A stretch of DNA of 64,000 nucleotides from Austropuccinia psidii (taxonomy: Eukaryota; Basidiomycota; Pucciniomycetes; Pucciniales; Sphaerophragmiaceae), in assembly GCA_023105745.1 (NCBI GenBank), contig JALGQZ010000011.1:18130975-18194974 (forward strand), in the 5' to 3' direction. The number at the start of each line of letters is the position of its first letter. Position 1 is the stretch's first letter. Of the stretch, positions 21,151 to 32,887 are shown piece after piece. The notes under the pieces are model-generated. The model was not told the origin of the DNA. It was given only the letters and a program-made list of their open reading frames with translations, and searched no databases. The position numbers and the translations under genes are program-made.

Positions 21151-22559
21151 ACTCCTCTTGTGTAGGATTAAAATGAGGCAGTACCTGGAGTGGGAAATCA
21201 CAGGTAACTAGTTTTTAAATGCCACTAATTCCTGCACCCAATGTTGGCAAGGGTGTATTGCCTGCACCTCCCAAAATACTGAACAAAATATTCCTTGGAG
21301 CTCACAAACCAAAATAAAATTAGTGAGTGGCTTTACAGCTGCAGAAGACCAAATTCAGCAGTCTCAGATCAGAGCTATTAAATATATAATAAGGAATTCA
21401 ATGTCAGTAATTTGGTTAATTTTTATATTTAATGAAATACTTTTCTGTTTAATTTTTTTTCAGTGAAATTGGGGTGAGTCTTTTTTTCTCGGTGATAGAC
21501 GCTTGCTAAGATGGGTTATTTAAGGTGTTATGGAAAATTTGATGGGTTTTGATAAAGGTAGTTTTGTTAAGGTAAAGTTATAATAGAGTAAAATAATTTC
21601 TAAAGTTTTGTTATTTTTTAAAATTGTTTGATAATAAGATAAAATTGTATTTTGTTGATTGAAGATCTTGATAATTGGTGATAATTTACTGCATGAAATA
21701 TTTTAATAGAGTAGTAACCTTAATCTTGGGTTCTGGATAATTTCATATTTTTTTGAATACCAATATTCCACTGACTGAGCTTAGCTACTGGGAAAGTATA
21801 TTCACTATAATTTTCTGGACTACCTCCCAGGTGAGGGATGACTCATTCCTGTGCTTATACTGTTCAGGGGATATAATGTGCATGGGGGGTATTTTGAAAT
21901 TTGGGGGGAGAGAGCCCCTCTATTTATACCTTTTGGGAGTCCAGGGGGCCTCCATGGGAGCTGTCTTTTTCCACTTGAATTTCTCTTGATTCCATCATGT
22001 GAATTTGTCTATTGGAAGGACATTTCTTGCATCGGTTAGGTGATTTAAGGTTTGGTGATAATTGTTCCTCTGAACAGCCTCCATTCATCACATGATGGTC
22101 TTTTGGTGAACTAATTATGATGTGATATTCTTGGATTTTGCTTTCATGCATTAGGTGATTCCATTTTGGCTGAGGATTTTTCTTGTTCACAGCCTTTTTT
22201 CTGTAATATGATACTTTGTTGGTGGCTGCAGTATCACATGATGGATTGGTATTTCATTTGCATATGTCATATTTCAGGCTTGGTAGAAGTGGATTTTTCA
22301 TTTTGAGCTTTATAATGAGGTTAGGTGATAATTTTTGCACTGAGGAGTTTACTGTTGTGTATTAGATGATGTGATTTTTTAGTTTGACACAAGCTTTGCA
22401 TAGTCATGTGGTTGAGATTCAATTAGAAGTGTGTACTACATGCAGCCTGTTTTAACTAGCTTTGGTTTGCATGAGGTGATGAGTGGTGTAAATAATTCTG
22501 ATTGTGTTTTAAGGTTTCAAGTGGGTTTACTGTGGAATTAAGATAAGGTACTCCTGTGG
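21151..22559. other. Unassigned AT-rich sequence
   Basis: Some decayed gypsy sequence may persist to about 21370. Beyond that I see no gene, repeat boundary or motif. The last bases (CTGTG, 22560-22564) are the presumed target-site copy of element D. Confidence 0.4.
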
Positions 22560-22564
22560 CTGTG

Positions 22565-24211
22565 TGTCACAGGGGCTCTTATGGAAGAAAGAGGGCCTGG
22601 CACTCAGGAATCAACAACTCACTTGGAGGGCTCCAAAAGATAAGACAAATAATAAAGATTGATTTATTTAAAGAAGAAGAAAGGGGAAAGACAAGTATGC
22701 CAAAGATAAACTAAAGATAAGTAGCCAAAGGCCAAAGATAATAAATAAGGCAACTAAGTGAATCCTCAATTCACTGTTTCAACCTTCCAGAAAAGGGGAT
22801 GGAATTAGTAGAGGATATGACCACCAATATCCACTGACAGGCAAGGAGGAAAAGAGAAAAGGTGCTGAATTACTGACTTAAGATTATCAGTATTAACTTT
22901 AATGAAGTAAAAAAAAATAAAGATAATAATAAATCCAATATATTAATTAACTTGGGAGAAAGTCCCCAGGTGCTGAAAGGTGGCCAGTATATGTGAAAAC
23001 TGAAACACTGATCCTGGAAGGTGGATCACCGGCTGTATTGTCTGAATTGGGCCAATACTGTTCTGGCCATCTTGAAATTGAACTGTGTTATTGAATTCCC
23101 ACAGTGGAGATTGAATTGGCCCAATGGGTCCAAGGACATACAAGTTGATTGATTGACGCCTGAATGGACCAATTGAGTTGTCCAAGGAGTATTGAAGTAC
23201 TTGATGCCTTGAAAACTGATTTAAAGACTGTATAACCTCTGATAATCCACTTGGAATAATCCTGAATGAAATTACCAACCCAACTCCTGCAGGGCCAGGT
23301 GAGTGGGGTCCTTGAATGATCTTCTGATTGCCGCCATGGATTGCCAGACTGATGAGTTAAAGAATCCTCCTTTGAAATGGGCATTGTATTTTGGGACCTT
23401 GATTTGTAATATTGGAATTTTGTACTTAAAACATCACCACTGAATTGCCGAGAAAAAATGGTGCATAATGGTATATAATACCATATATGCACCACTCCTG
23501 CAACCTTGAGTAAGGGGTGCATGGAGGAATGAAAGAATTCCGCTTAAGTTGAGGGAAAGGCTTTCTGAGCTGGTCTGGTGGCCTCTGGTTGTTGCCAGAG
23601 GCCATGGCTGGTAGTATGGTCCATTGCCAAAAATGGGTCCTATGGGATCTATGGCCATTTTGGTGTCAAAAGGGTTTTTTGGCCTAAATTGGGTCCAAGG
23701 GATTGGTGACCAAAATTGGCTCAGGTGGGCCCAATTGTGGTTTGGGACCCACCTGGCCTTGGGGGCTAGATGATTTCCCCCTTTGGCCCCATTGGATTAG
23801 GTGAAAAGGGGCCTAATTGGCCTATGGGCTGCAGACCGTGATTTACAGCCCACAGGCCGTAGAAGCCATGGGGGGCCTAAATGGCCCAAAAAGGTCATTT
23901 AGGCCTAAACCTCCCTAATGAAAGGCGTAGGCCCAAAATTGAAAATGATGGCTAGGGGGCCTGGAGGCCCCTAGGAAACAAAAGGACCCCCCAGGCCTGG
24001 GGGTTGGTGATATGGAAATTGGCCAAGGAGCCCAATGATGGCAGGATATGGCCTGGGGCCAGAAATGGCCAAGAAGAGCTTTTATTACCAAATGGCCATA
24101 GAGCACCAGAGGGGACTAATTGGCCATAAAAGATATGGTTTGGCCAATTGGCCCCAACTTGGTTCCAGGTTAGAATTGCCGCAACACCCATGAAGGAGGG
24201 TCAATCTTTGT
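22565..24211 (-). repeat. Element D 3' LTR, main part
   Basis: Begins TGTCACAGGGGCTCTT like the LTRs at 41403 and 45749. The last ten bases, GGTTGTGACA, lie at 34920-34929 beyond the E insertion, giving a total of about 1657 bp. About 23700-24190 is rich in GGCC and GGCCTAAATGGCC-like strings. It resembles F's LTR more than D's own right LTR. Confidence 0.8.
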
Positions 24212-26238
24212 TGTGAGCATTTGAGATATGACCACATACCCAATAAGGTCACAAAAAAAACTCAGAATAATTATACCTTTAATATAATTATATTAAAATT
24301 AATTAGACTAATTATACACTAAAAATAATTACTCAAATATACAAAAAATACCATAAATTGGTACTAAAATTGGTTTAACTTAAAAACCAATGAATGAACA
24401 TGTGAAATAAATTATACCATTGGATTCCCCATGCAAAAATACACATATACCATTTTTATGGCATATCTGTAAAGCCAATATTTAAGGAATTATAAGGTAC
24501 AATACCTTATAAAAACCATAAAAACTTATTTATCTCAGAAACTAATGAAACAACATGTGAAATAAATTGTACCAGTGGATTTCCCACAAAAATCCACATA
24601 TAAAACAATTAATAAGCTAATTCCCAAAATCAATACTTAAGGAATTATCCTGAATATATGCACTTTTTTGGTCAACGCATATATTCAGTGATCATAGCTA
24701 ATATCTTCTAAACTATACATGCTAGAATGATGAACCAAAAATAAAGTTACCACGTAATTACTGTAAGAACACAGATATGAACTTTATTTTGCAAATTATA
24801 AACAAGGTTAAGACTTATGAGGAAATATTGATAAAAATCAACAGAGCTGTTGACCACTTTGTTGTGAAAGTAGTCCAAACTTAAAAAAAAGTATACAGTT
24901 GGATTCTCCTAGTTCATTCGTGAAGAATGATGTAATTTTTATTATTAAATTCAGGGTATAACCCCCTGAAATCAAGGTTTGAAGTTTAAAATATTGAATT
25001 TCGACAGAAAAGATGAGTTACAAGAAAAATCATCAAAATTAGAGTTTTGATGATGTAATGAAAAGCTCTTGGCAGCATAATAAGGTTATGTCAGGCTATC
25101 AGAATTCACTCTCTGAATTGCTGTAGCGTGAAAACCTTAAAAGTTATTGAGGATCAAAGTTTGAGCTTAAATTGAGCTGTTATGATCACATACTGTAACC
25201 TTAAATTAAGTTTAACAGTCTTAATAGTGATAAAATTGGTGAATACTATTAGTTTATGATTAAAACTAATAAAATCCACGAAATTTGGGGTTCTGCCAAG
25301 CCTCTGATGTCATCACAATTAGAGTTATAGTGATAACTCTAAATAATGGTGTAATAATGATGTAATATGGTTTGATCATGATGTAATCACCCTCAAACCT
25401 TAAAATATTGATCAATTCCAGTGGATATGATCAGTACACGTCTACTAGAAGCCTGTTGGACTCTAGGAGGGAGGTATTTACTATAAATAGAGCTCTTTTT
25501 ACTCTGTTTTCCCCTCAGACGCATCAAAAACATTAAATCAATTAAATCAAAGGTAATTTCTTTATTCTTTATATATAAAACTGTTATATTATTAAAGAAC
25601 AAAGACCACCTGGCTATAATCATCTATTTTGACGTGATTAAATCATTTATTTAATTGTTTTTGTTAAAAATCTCTCTAAAAACTCATTTCCACGTAAAAT
25701 CAAGAAATTTAGTAATTTTCTTTATTTTTTATTGTAAATACAATTTGAAAAAGTTGTATTATATTCTTTTGGCGTAAAATATCTCAAAATTATTATTTTA
25801 AGTGTTAAAAGTAGGTTATTTCATCTTATTATAATAATTTCTCTCTTATTATTACTCTTAATAATTCTTAATTAATATAAATAGTATTTATATTAATATA
25901 TAACTTTAATATTAGTAATATTATTGTTATTAATTGTTTTTTATTTATAAAAAACAGTTTTTTACGCCTTTATTATTTGTTGGTAACAATAATAAAGAGC
26001 TTTATAATATATTAATTATTTTATATTAATATATTATTTATAATATTATAATTTCATATAATATTAATTTATATTATTATATTTATTTAATAATATAATA
26101 TTTTTACGCCATAATAATGATATTTCTTTATTATTATTATTATTTTAATCTTATTTACTTTAATTATAAGCACATTCAGAGTACAATAAGTAATAAATTA
26201 GTAATTTTTTACTTATTGTTTCATAGTCAAACCTTACA
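24212..26238 (+). repeat. Element E 5' LTR
   Basis: 2027 bp, TGTGAGCATTTGAG to AACCTTACA. Very AT-rich, especially 25800-26200. Confidence 0.93.
25482..25490 (+). promoter_or_regulatory. TATA box in element E 5' LTR
   Basis: TATAAATAG within CTATAAATAGAGCTC, present also at 34158-34166 in the 3' LTR. A CCCCTCAGACGCATC stretch about 30 bp downstream is a plausible start region. Confidence 0.55.
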
Positions 26239-26240
26239 TT

Positions 26241-26258
26241 TGGGGGCCTGGCCGTGAT
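26241..26258 (+). other. Element E primer-binding site
   Basis: TGGGGGCCTGGCCGTGAT, two bases after the LTR. The TGG start fits pairing with a tRNA 3' CCA end. The deduced tRNA would have C at position 73. It matches the element C site at 16 of 18 positions. The tRNA identity is not determined. Confidence 0.65.
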
Positions 26259-26970
26259 ATTTACTTAAAAGACCTTTAAAAAGATTCTATTTGGGTTTAT
26301 CCAATAATAAATTATATTTATAATCATAAAATTATATAATAATTTTATATTTTATTGATTTTAAAAGCTATTGAGGCATTTGGAAAGCAATTGTACTGTC
26401 TTACACGTGGTTTCTCACATCCTTAGACTTGCAAGAACTTTCTTTGAGTGACTCTAGTGATTAAAAAAGATAATTTATAAATTAAAAATAATTTTTATTA
26501 TAATTTAATTTTATAAGAATCATATTCATTTTTTATCTTATTCTTTAAAAATAAAAATATACATAAAAAATATTAAAAAATATTAAAAACCAATAAAAAA
26601 AGTTATTTTTATTCATTTTTATTCATTTCTTTCTTTATTTCATTTTTTTTTAAGATATAAAAGCAATTTCTACGTGGAAAATTGCCATATCTTGCCAAAA
26701 ATAACACTTCTTATAAAAAGACTTATATTTATTTGTCTTTTTTAGTGTTTGAAGATAACCCAACAGAAGACAACCAAGCTACTGTTGAGAGATTGGTGGA
26801 AGAAACTTGTCAAAGTTCTCCAACACCAGTTATCACCAAAAGAAAGAAAGCTAAGAAATTAGACTTTCCAGGGCCCACCATTCAAGACTCTGAAGGTGAG
26901 CACCTCTTTTTAAATTGCCATAAAAGAATTTTATTCTAAAAATACTTTTATTTTTTCTTATTCTTTAATT
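26259..26970 (+). other. Element E leader with candidate exon and intron
   Basis: A 3' splice-like site TCTTTTTTAG ends at 26745. It is followed by an acidic open stretch (26746-26895, sense FEDNPTEDNQATVERLVEET) with a basic cluster KRKKAKK. A donor GTGAGC follows at 26896. A similar TTTTAG-TGTCTGA joint exists in element C's leader. Function unknown. Confidence 0.4.
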
Positions 26971-26981
26971 ATGACTACCAG
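26896..26981 (+). other. Candidate intron containing the gag start codon (E)
   Basis: GTGAGC at 26896 to CCAG at 26981, 86 bp. The gag ATG (26971) lies 11 bases before the acceptor end. If spliced, the upstream acidic frame continues into the second reading frame of gag until TGA at about 27134. The equivalent arrangement is seen in element C. No RNA evidence. Confidence 0.3.
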
Positions 26982-29007
26982 AAGAGGTTCCCAATACTCC
27001 ATCCAATCAGATGGAGCTGGACTCAGGAGTAGAATTGATCCCTCAAAAGGGAAAAGAAAGGGCAATATCCCCAGTGGAACAGAATCCACACAAGGAAGTG
27101 CCTTATCCCAAAGGCAAGTCCCAGAAATGCCCATGATATCTGAGCCTGAATTGGAACTAAGTATGAGTAACTCAAACAGGTACAAATCACATTCAGAGGG
27201 CTCAAATAGACATCTACATGAGCCAGTACAAGCAGTATTACACAGTATACAAGGAAAAAGACTGGGAAATGCTGCCTCAAATACACCAAGGAGTGATGAA
27301 CTCCTGGCACATCCTGAAAAAGTTCCTCAAAGAGGAGGAGATAGTGAGATACTCAAATGGATGGAATCCACTGTCATCCAAACCTCAAATCAAAAAAATC
27401 AAGGATTATCATGCCAAAAATAGGGAGGCAACCAAGGAAGAAGCCCCAGTAGCTTCTACCAGCAAGCCTCAAGCCAACCCACTTCCCCAAGAAGGGAAGA
27501 AGAACAAGAAAAAGCATTGGAGGAAACCATATTCCCCAAGCTACAGAATCCCAAGAATCCAAAAGGATGCCATGGACAATGTTTTCAACATGGCCAGAAC
27601 CTTGATGGAATTCAAGGACAAGGAAGAGCAAAGAATGAGACAACCTCATTTCCCAAAGAAATAACCTTGTCCAAAGATGTTGTAAATACTTTAACAGAAA
27701 TTAAAAATAGTATATTACCTCTAAAAGAAATTAAAGACAGTTTATTATCACTACAAGAAATAAATAACAATTTATCTTCTTTAACAAAAATTGTTGTACA
27801 AAACAAGAAAGAAATTGACAACATTAAGTTTATTGTTGAAAATAATAAACCAAAAAATTTAATTGACAATACTCAAAAATTAATACAAGGACAACAAGAA
27901 TTGTATAAATACATAAAAGATATCAAAGATAAGACTTTGACAATCAATTATGATGTGAGTATTGACAATCTTACAGAAAAATTAAATAAATTAAGTATTT
28001 CTGTAGAAAAATTTGAAGAAAAGACTTCATCACACCAAAAATTACTTTTGGACCATGTGGAAAAAAGTGATGAAGCAAGAATGCATCTGAAAGATGATAT
28101 TCAAAGTGAAATAAGGCTTATTACAGAAAAAATGGATAAAATTAATGAGGCTAATTTAAATATGCCAAAGTTATCAACACCATTTTCTCATATAAGAAGC
28201 CCTATTAAAACAAAAGAGGAATTGTCAAATCCTTTCATAACAGACTTGAGTCACCAAGATAATAACCAAGTCTTAATTAAGGAAGCACCTCAACTGAAAG
28301 AATGGCCAACATTCACAGGAGAAGGTGAATATGACCACATGTCATTCATTAAAACAATTGACATGTTACAAGAAGATTATGCCATACCAGATGAATTAAT
28401 CACTGCAAGATTACATTCTTTGTTTGAGAAATCTGCAAAAAGATGCTATTATGGCATAAGACAAACAAATGGTAAAAATACCTGGTCTTGGTGGAAACAA
28501 GAAATAATCACCAAGTGGGCAAATGATGCCTGGAGGTATAAGATAGAAAATGCATTTGAAAACTCTTTCTTTGACCCAGAGAAAGATAAACCTTTAACTT
28601 GGTTCCTAAAACAAGTTGAAAGGCTTAATGCACTGTACCCAGAAATGTCACAGAAGATGGTGCATATGAAAATACTTAAAAAATGTGGAGGGGAACTAGA
28701 ACATGCCCTAAGAAGCAGGTGTATAGAACCATGCTCCACAGAAGAGTATATAAATGCACTAGAAGATATAGTGACAAGAACAAAAATTGGCAGGACTTGG
28801 AAAAAATTGGACATTAAAAGCCCAAATAAACCATTTATCAAGAAAGATAAATCAAAAGAATCCTTCAAACCCAATACATCCAACAATAATGAGCAAAGAA
28901 AATGCCATAAATGTGGAGGTATTGGACACTTAGCCAATAATTGCCTTAAAAAAGCAAAGATTAATGAAATTGTGGAAACAGAAAACCACAATGACAAAGA
29001 AGAATAA
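26971..29007 (+). pseudogene. Element E gag
   Basis: Capsid/nucleocapsid precursor. The ATG at 26971 starts a frame with sense MTTRRGS, matching the M-P-S-T-R-S-G start of element C. That frame stops at TAG 27421-27423 and reopens through 29007. The downstream part holds coiled-coil-like repeats (about 27670-28170), a capsid region with [18 protein letters not shown] (about 28315-28370) and one CCHC knuckle, CHKCGGIGHLANNC (about 28900-28945). The conserved protein between about 27164 and 27664 lies in the +1 frame (see that entry). The frame ends at TAA 29005-29007, 120 bases before the pol block, in the same frame as pol. Confidence 0.75.
27218..27664 (+). CDS. Second-frame conserved ORF overlapping gag (E)
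   Basis: An open frame offset by one base from gag, 148 codons from the ATG at 27218 (open from about 27164) to TAA 27662-27664. Its protein aligns with the second-frame ORF of element C (54185-54697): MNS then K-F-L, N-G-W-x-P-L, and a long C-terminal block ([32 protein letters not shown]). Codons that differ between the two are often synonymous in this frame (GTT/GTA, TTC/TTT, AGA/AGG, ATC/ATT), so selection acted on this frame and not on the gag frame here. It may be the true N-terminal gag domain, joined to the downstream frame by splicing, frameshift or reinitiation, or a separate protein. The heptamer TTTCCCA lies in phase just before its stop. No known domain recognised. Confidence 0.65.
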   Translation: MSQYKQYYTVYKEKDWEMLPQIHQGVMNSWHILKKFLKEEEIVRYSNGWNPLSSKPQIKKIKDYHAKNREATKEEAPVASTSKPQANPLPQEGKKNKKKHWRKPYSPSYRIPRIQKDAMDNVFNMARTLMEFKDKEEQRMRQPHFPKK

Positions 29008-32000
29008 TCTGACTCTGAAAAAGAGACAGAAGAATCAGAAAGCTCTGAAAGTGATGAAATCAATATAATTAATGCACAAATTAATAATATTGATATAATT
29101 TATGAAGTACTGGATGTTAACTCAAACTTGCCACAAGTTGGAACATCTGACACAAATCTGACAAACATACAAGATGCCAAAATGTATAGAACCAAACCTG
29201 CAAGAGGAATGGGATATACAGCTGGAAAATCAAGTATTAGTATTGTTATGGTTGATAACCAAGAAGGAAAGGTTAACTTAGATACAGGAGCATATTGCAC
29301 CTGTGCTGGCAAAAATTATTTAAAAACCATTGTCCCAGACTGGCAAGAAAAACTTATGCCAATACAAGGTGTCAAATTTAGTAGTGCAAGTGAGAGCATT
29401 AAGCCCCTTGGAATAATTGATTTAACACTAATTTTTCCTCATCCCTCACAATGTGTCAGAATCAAAGTAGAGTTTGTAGTAATGGACAACCGTACTAGTA
29501 ATCATTTCATACTTGGAAATGACTACTTATCAATCTATGGTATAGATATCTCCAACCAAAAGGATAGATATTTTACCATAGGAGATAATAAAAGACAAAA
29601 GTTTGGATTCTTAAATAACAAAAAACAAATCACAGTTATTAAGAATGAGGAAAAAATTCCAGAAAAAGAACTTTTTATATCTGAACAACTCAAAGAGGCA
29701 GAATTCAATCAAGAATTAACAGAAAGAATGAAAGAAAAATTGATTGACCTCTTATTTAAGTATAAAAATGCCTTTGCAACTGACAAAGAGCCACTAGGTG
29801 CCATAATTGGACATGAAGTGGATATAATTCTTAATGTAGAAAAACCTTACCCACCTTTATTAAGAAGACCTGCTTATCCAGCCAGTCCAAGAGCTAGAGA
29901 AGCCCTAGAGGTGCACATTAAAGAATTAATGGACCTTGGAGTATTAAGAAAGGTTGGACATAATGAGCAAGTAGAAGTTACTACACCTGTCATTATAACT
30001 TGGCATAATGGAAAATCAAGGATGGTAGGAGACTTCAGAGCCCTGAGTACCTATACCATTCCAGACAGATATCCAATACCCAGAATCTATGAGACATTGA
30101 CCCAATTGTCACAAGCTAAGTTCATCACAGCTATGGATGCTCTCAAGGGTTTTCATCAAAATGTCTTAACAGACAATGCCAAGAAACTACTAAGAATAAT
30201 AGTCCATTGTGGAATTTTTGAATACCTAAGAATGCCATTTGGGATAAAAAATGCACCTTCCCATTATCAAAGAATGATGAATACCATATTTCCTGAAGAA
30301 TTATCAGAAGGATGGTTAATAATCTACATTGATGATATCATAGTTTGCTCAGAAACTTGGGAAAATCACCTGACAAGACTAGAAAGGGTACTACAGAAAA
30401 TAGTCCAAGTAAATATGAAAATTTCATTGAAAAAGTGTCATTTTGCATATAGTGAATTGAAAGCCCTAGGACATGTAGTATCTGGACTTAGTCTAGGCAT
30501 AGACAAAAATAAAGTAGCAGCAGTACTACTTAAACCAATGCCTCAAACTAAAAAAGAAATGCAATCATTTCTAGGATTTGCTGGTTACTATAGACAGCAT
30601 ATAAAGGACTTTGCAAAGATTGCTAAATCCTTGTATAAGCTATGTGACCAACAAACAGTCTATGAGATGACAGAAGAAAGAGTCAAGGCATATGAAGAAT
30701 TGAAAAATTCTTTAACAAATGCCCCATTTCTTCTAATGCCAGACTGGAAAATACCTTTCAAACTGTACATTGATGCTTGTGGAGAAGGACTAGGTGCTGC
30801 ACTTCACCAAACACAAATTATCAATGATAAACCAGTGGAAGGACCAATTTGTTTCATTTCAAGGCAGATAAAGCCAACAGAAGCAAGGTATGGAGCAAGC
30901 CAAATGGAATGCTTATGCCTAGTGTGGGCTTTAGAAAAGCTGCATTATTATTTGGATGGCACAGTATTTGATGTAATCACAGACTGTAATGCTGTGAAAT
31001 CACTATTAAATATGAAGACTCCAAATAGACATATGCTGAGATGGCAAATTGCTATCCAAGAATATAGGGGAAATATGACTATTGTTCATAAATCTGGAAA
31101 TATTCATAAAAATGCAGATGGTCTTAGCAGATGGGCTCTAGCAAATACCCCTGACAATCCAGCATGGGTACCACAAGAAGAGCACCATATAGAAGGAATA
31201 TGTGTTACAGACATTGGCACAGAATTCTTTAACCAAGTTAAAGAAAGCTATAAGACAGACAAAAATTGCCATATCTTAAGCCAACTTCTAATGAAAGACT
31301 GCAAAGATCCATCACTTTCATCAAAACTAGATGAAATATGGAAAAAAGCATATGATGAAGGAAGATTCCACCTCCTTGATGGAATCCTTTACCATAGAAC
31401 AAAACACACATGTGTTATGGCCTTAACAGACAGAACACTAATAAACACTATTTTACATGAGTGTCATGATAGTGTTGCATCTGGACATCTCTCAGAAGAT
31501 AGGACACTAGAGAGGGTGAAAACCTGCTCTTGGTGGCCAAATTGGAAGAAAGATGTTGCAGAGTACTGCCAAACCTGTGACAGATGCCAAAAAGCCAACA
31601 GAGCCACAGGAAAGAAATTTGGAATGATGATCCAAATCCAAGAACCAAAATCCCCTTGGGAAATAGTTCATATGGATTGGGTAACAGCCTTACCTCCAGG
31701 AGGAGACAGGAGTTATAATGCATGCCTAGTGCTAGTTGACAGATACAGCAAAACTCCCATGTTCTTACCATGTCATAAAGATGACACAGCTATGGATACA
31801 GCCATAATGATATGGAATAAAGTCATTAGCCATACAGGCTTATTCCAAAATATTATAAGTGACAGAGACCCAAAGTTCACTTCAGCATTATGGACAAATC
31901 TCCATAACCTGTTTGGGACAAAGTTATCATTCTCAACAGCTTATCATCCTCAAACTGATGGTTTAGCAGAAAGAATGATACAGACCCTAGAGGACATGAT

Positions 32001-32769
32001 CAGAAGATTCTGTGCTTATGGGCTCGAATTCAAAGATTCTGATGGTTTTACCCATGATTGGTGTACACTAATACCAGCACTTGAATTGGCATATAAGACA
32101 TCAATCCATTCTTCTACTGGCAAAACACCAGCAATGCTAGAGAAAGGTTGGAATCCAAGACTTCCTTATGATACCCTCAAAAAGGACTTAGTGGATATAC
32201 ATCCAACAGCAAGCAGCTTCAAGATAATGCTTGACAATGCAAGACACCATGCAAACAGATGCATGCAAGATTCTTTTAAATATGCAAAAGAAAGATGGGA
32301 TAAAAGTCATAAGCCACCTGATTTCAAAATAGGGGACTTGGTTTTAGTATCAACCCTTAATTTCAATAACATAAAAGGCCCAAAGAAATTGAAAGATTCC
32401 TTTGCAGGACCATTCATGATAAAAGCACTTCATGGACCCAATGCTGTGCAATTGGAACTCACAGGTGAACTAATGAACAAACACCCAACTTTCCCTGTAA
32501 GTCTGATAAAACCTTACAGTTCAAGTGACAAAGAGTTATTTCCACTAAGAAATAAACCCCCACTTGAGATTCCCCCCTTGGAAGAAGGAGAGGAAAAGAA
32601 AATAGTAAAAGTCCTTAAAGAAAGAAGGACAAGAAACAAAAAAGAAAGAGAATACCTTGTAAGGTATAAGAATTCAACTCAAGAAGATGAATGGCTACTT
32701 GAGAAAGATATAACAAATGCTGATAAACTACTAAGAAGGTTCAGACATGAAAGAAAACCTGAAAAATAA
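29008..32769 (+). CDS. Element E pol polyprotein
   Basis: About 1250 codons open in the gag frame, with the well-conserved part from 29128. Domains in order: an acidic linker; aspartic protease with LDTGAY (about 29278-29295); reverse transcriptase with [12 protein letters not shown] (YIDD near 30323); and RNase H with [15 protein letters not shown] and VITDCNAV. Integrase follows, with an HHCC finger ([11 protein letters not shown] to CQTCDRCQ, about 31455-31590), [26 protein letters not shown] and a GPY/F-like FAGPFMI. Last is a C-terminal chromo-like segment [10 protein letters not shown] to DEWLLEKDI. All catalytic residues I can place are present. There is no ATG of its own, so expression depends on passing the TAA at 29005 or on an inactive allele. 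Confidence 0.9.
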   Translation, partial: SDSEKETEESESSESDEINIINAQINNIDIIYEVLDVNSNLPQVGTSDTNLTNIQDAKMYRTKPARGMGYTAGKSSISIVMVDNQEGKVNLDTGAYCTCAGKNYLKTIVPDWQEKLMPIQGVKFSSASESIKPLGIIDLTLIFPHPSQCVRIKVEFVVMDNRTSNHFILGNDYLSIYGIDISNQKDRYFTIGDNKRQKFGFLNNKKQITVIKNEEKIPEKELFISEQLKEAEFNQELTERMKEKLIDLLFKYKNAFATDKEPLGAIIGHEVDIILNVEKPYPPLLRRPAYPASPRAREALEVHIKELMDLGVLRKVGHNEQVEVTTPVIITWHNGKSRMVGDFRALSTYTIPDRYPIPRIYETLTQLSQAKFITAMDALKGFHQNVLTDNAKKLLRIIVHCGIFEYLRMPFGIKNAPSHYQRMMNTIFPEELSEGWLIIYIDDIIVCSETWENHLTRLERVLQKIVQVNMKISLKKCHFAYSELKALGHVVSGLSLGIDKNKVAAVLLKPMPQTKKEMQSFLGFAGYYRQHIKDFAKIAKSLYKLCDQQTVYEMTEERVKAYEELKNSLTNAPFLLMPDWKIPFKLYIDACGEGLGAALHQTQIINDKPVEGPICFISRQIKPTEARYGASQMECLCLVWALEKLHYYLDGTVFDVITDCNAVKSLLNMKTPNRHMLRWQIAIQEYRGNMTIVHKSGNIHKNADGLSRWALANTPDNPAWVPQEEHHIEGICVTDIGTEFFNQVKESYKTDKNCHILSQLLMKDCKDPSLSSKLDEIWKKAYDEGRFHLLDGILYHRTKHTCVMALTDRTLINTILHECHDSVASGHLSEDRTLERVKTCSWWPNWKKDVAEYCQTCDRCQKANRATGKKFGMMIQIQEPKSPWEIVHMDWVTALPPGGDRSYNACLVLVDRYSKTPMFLPCHKDDTAMDTAIMIWNKVISHTGLFQNIISDRDPKFTSALWTNLHNLFGTKLSFSTAYHPQTDGLAERMIQTLEDMIRRFCAYGLEFKDSDGFTHDWCTLIPALELAYKTSIHSSTGKTPAMLEKGWNPRLPYDTLKKDLVDIHPTASSFKIMLDNARHHANRCMQDSFKYAKERWDKSHKPPDFKIGDLVLVSTLNFNNIKGPKKLKDSFAGPFMIKALHGPNAVQLELTGELMNKHPTFPVSLIKPYSSSDKELFPLRNKPPLEIPPLEEGEEKKIVKVLKERRTRNKKEREYLVRYKNSTQEDEWLLEKDITNADKLLRRFRHERKPEK

Positions 32770-32869
32770 AAAAGTTAAGCATTATTGAGCTTCAAGACTA
32801 ACAAAGTCTATTGAAGAGGTAGGACAGTGGATGATACCCTAATCACATATATCAGATTGTGGTACAATC

Positions 32870-32887
32870 TTTTTTGGTGGTAGGGAA
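32870..32887 (+). other. Element E polypurine tract
   Basis: TTTTTTGGTGGTAGGGAA directly precedes the 3' LTR. Two T bases interrupt the purine run, unlike TTTTTTAGGGGGAGGGAA in element C. Confidence 0.6.

Noticed and set aside
27649..27655. TTTCCCA as a proven -1 frameshift site in element E
   Set aside because: The phase is right, but Y is C (efficient eukaryotic sites use A or U), no downstream structure is evident and element C lacks it. Kept only as a possibility.
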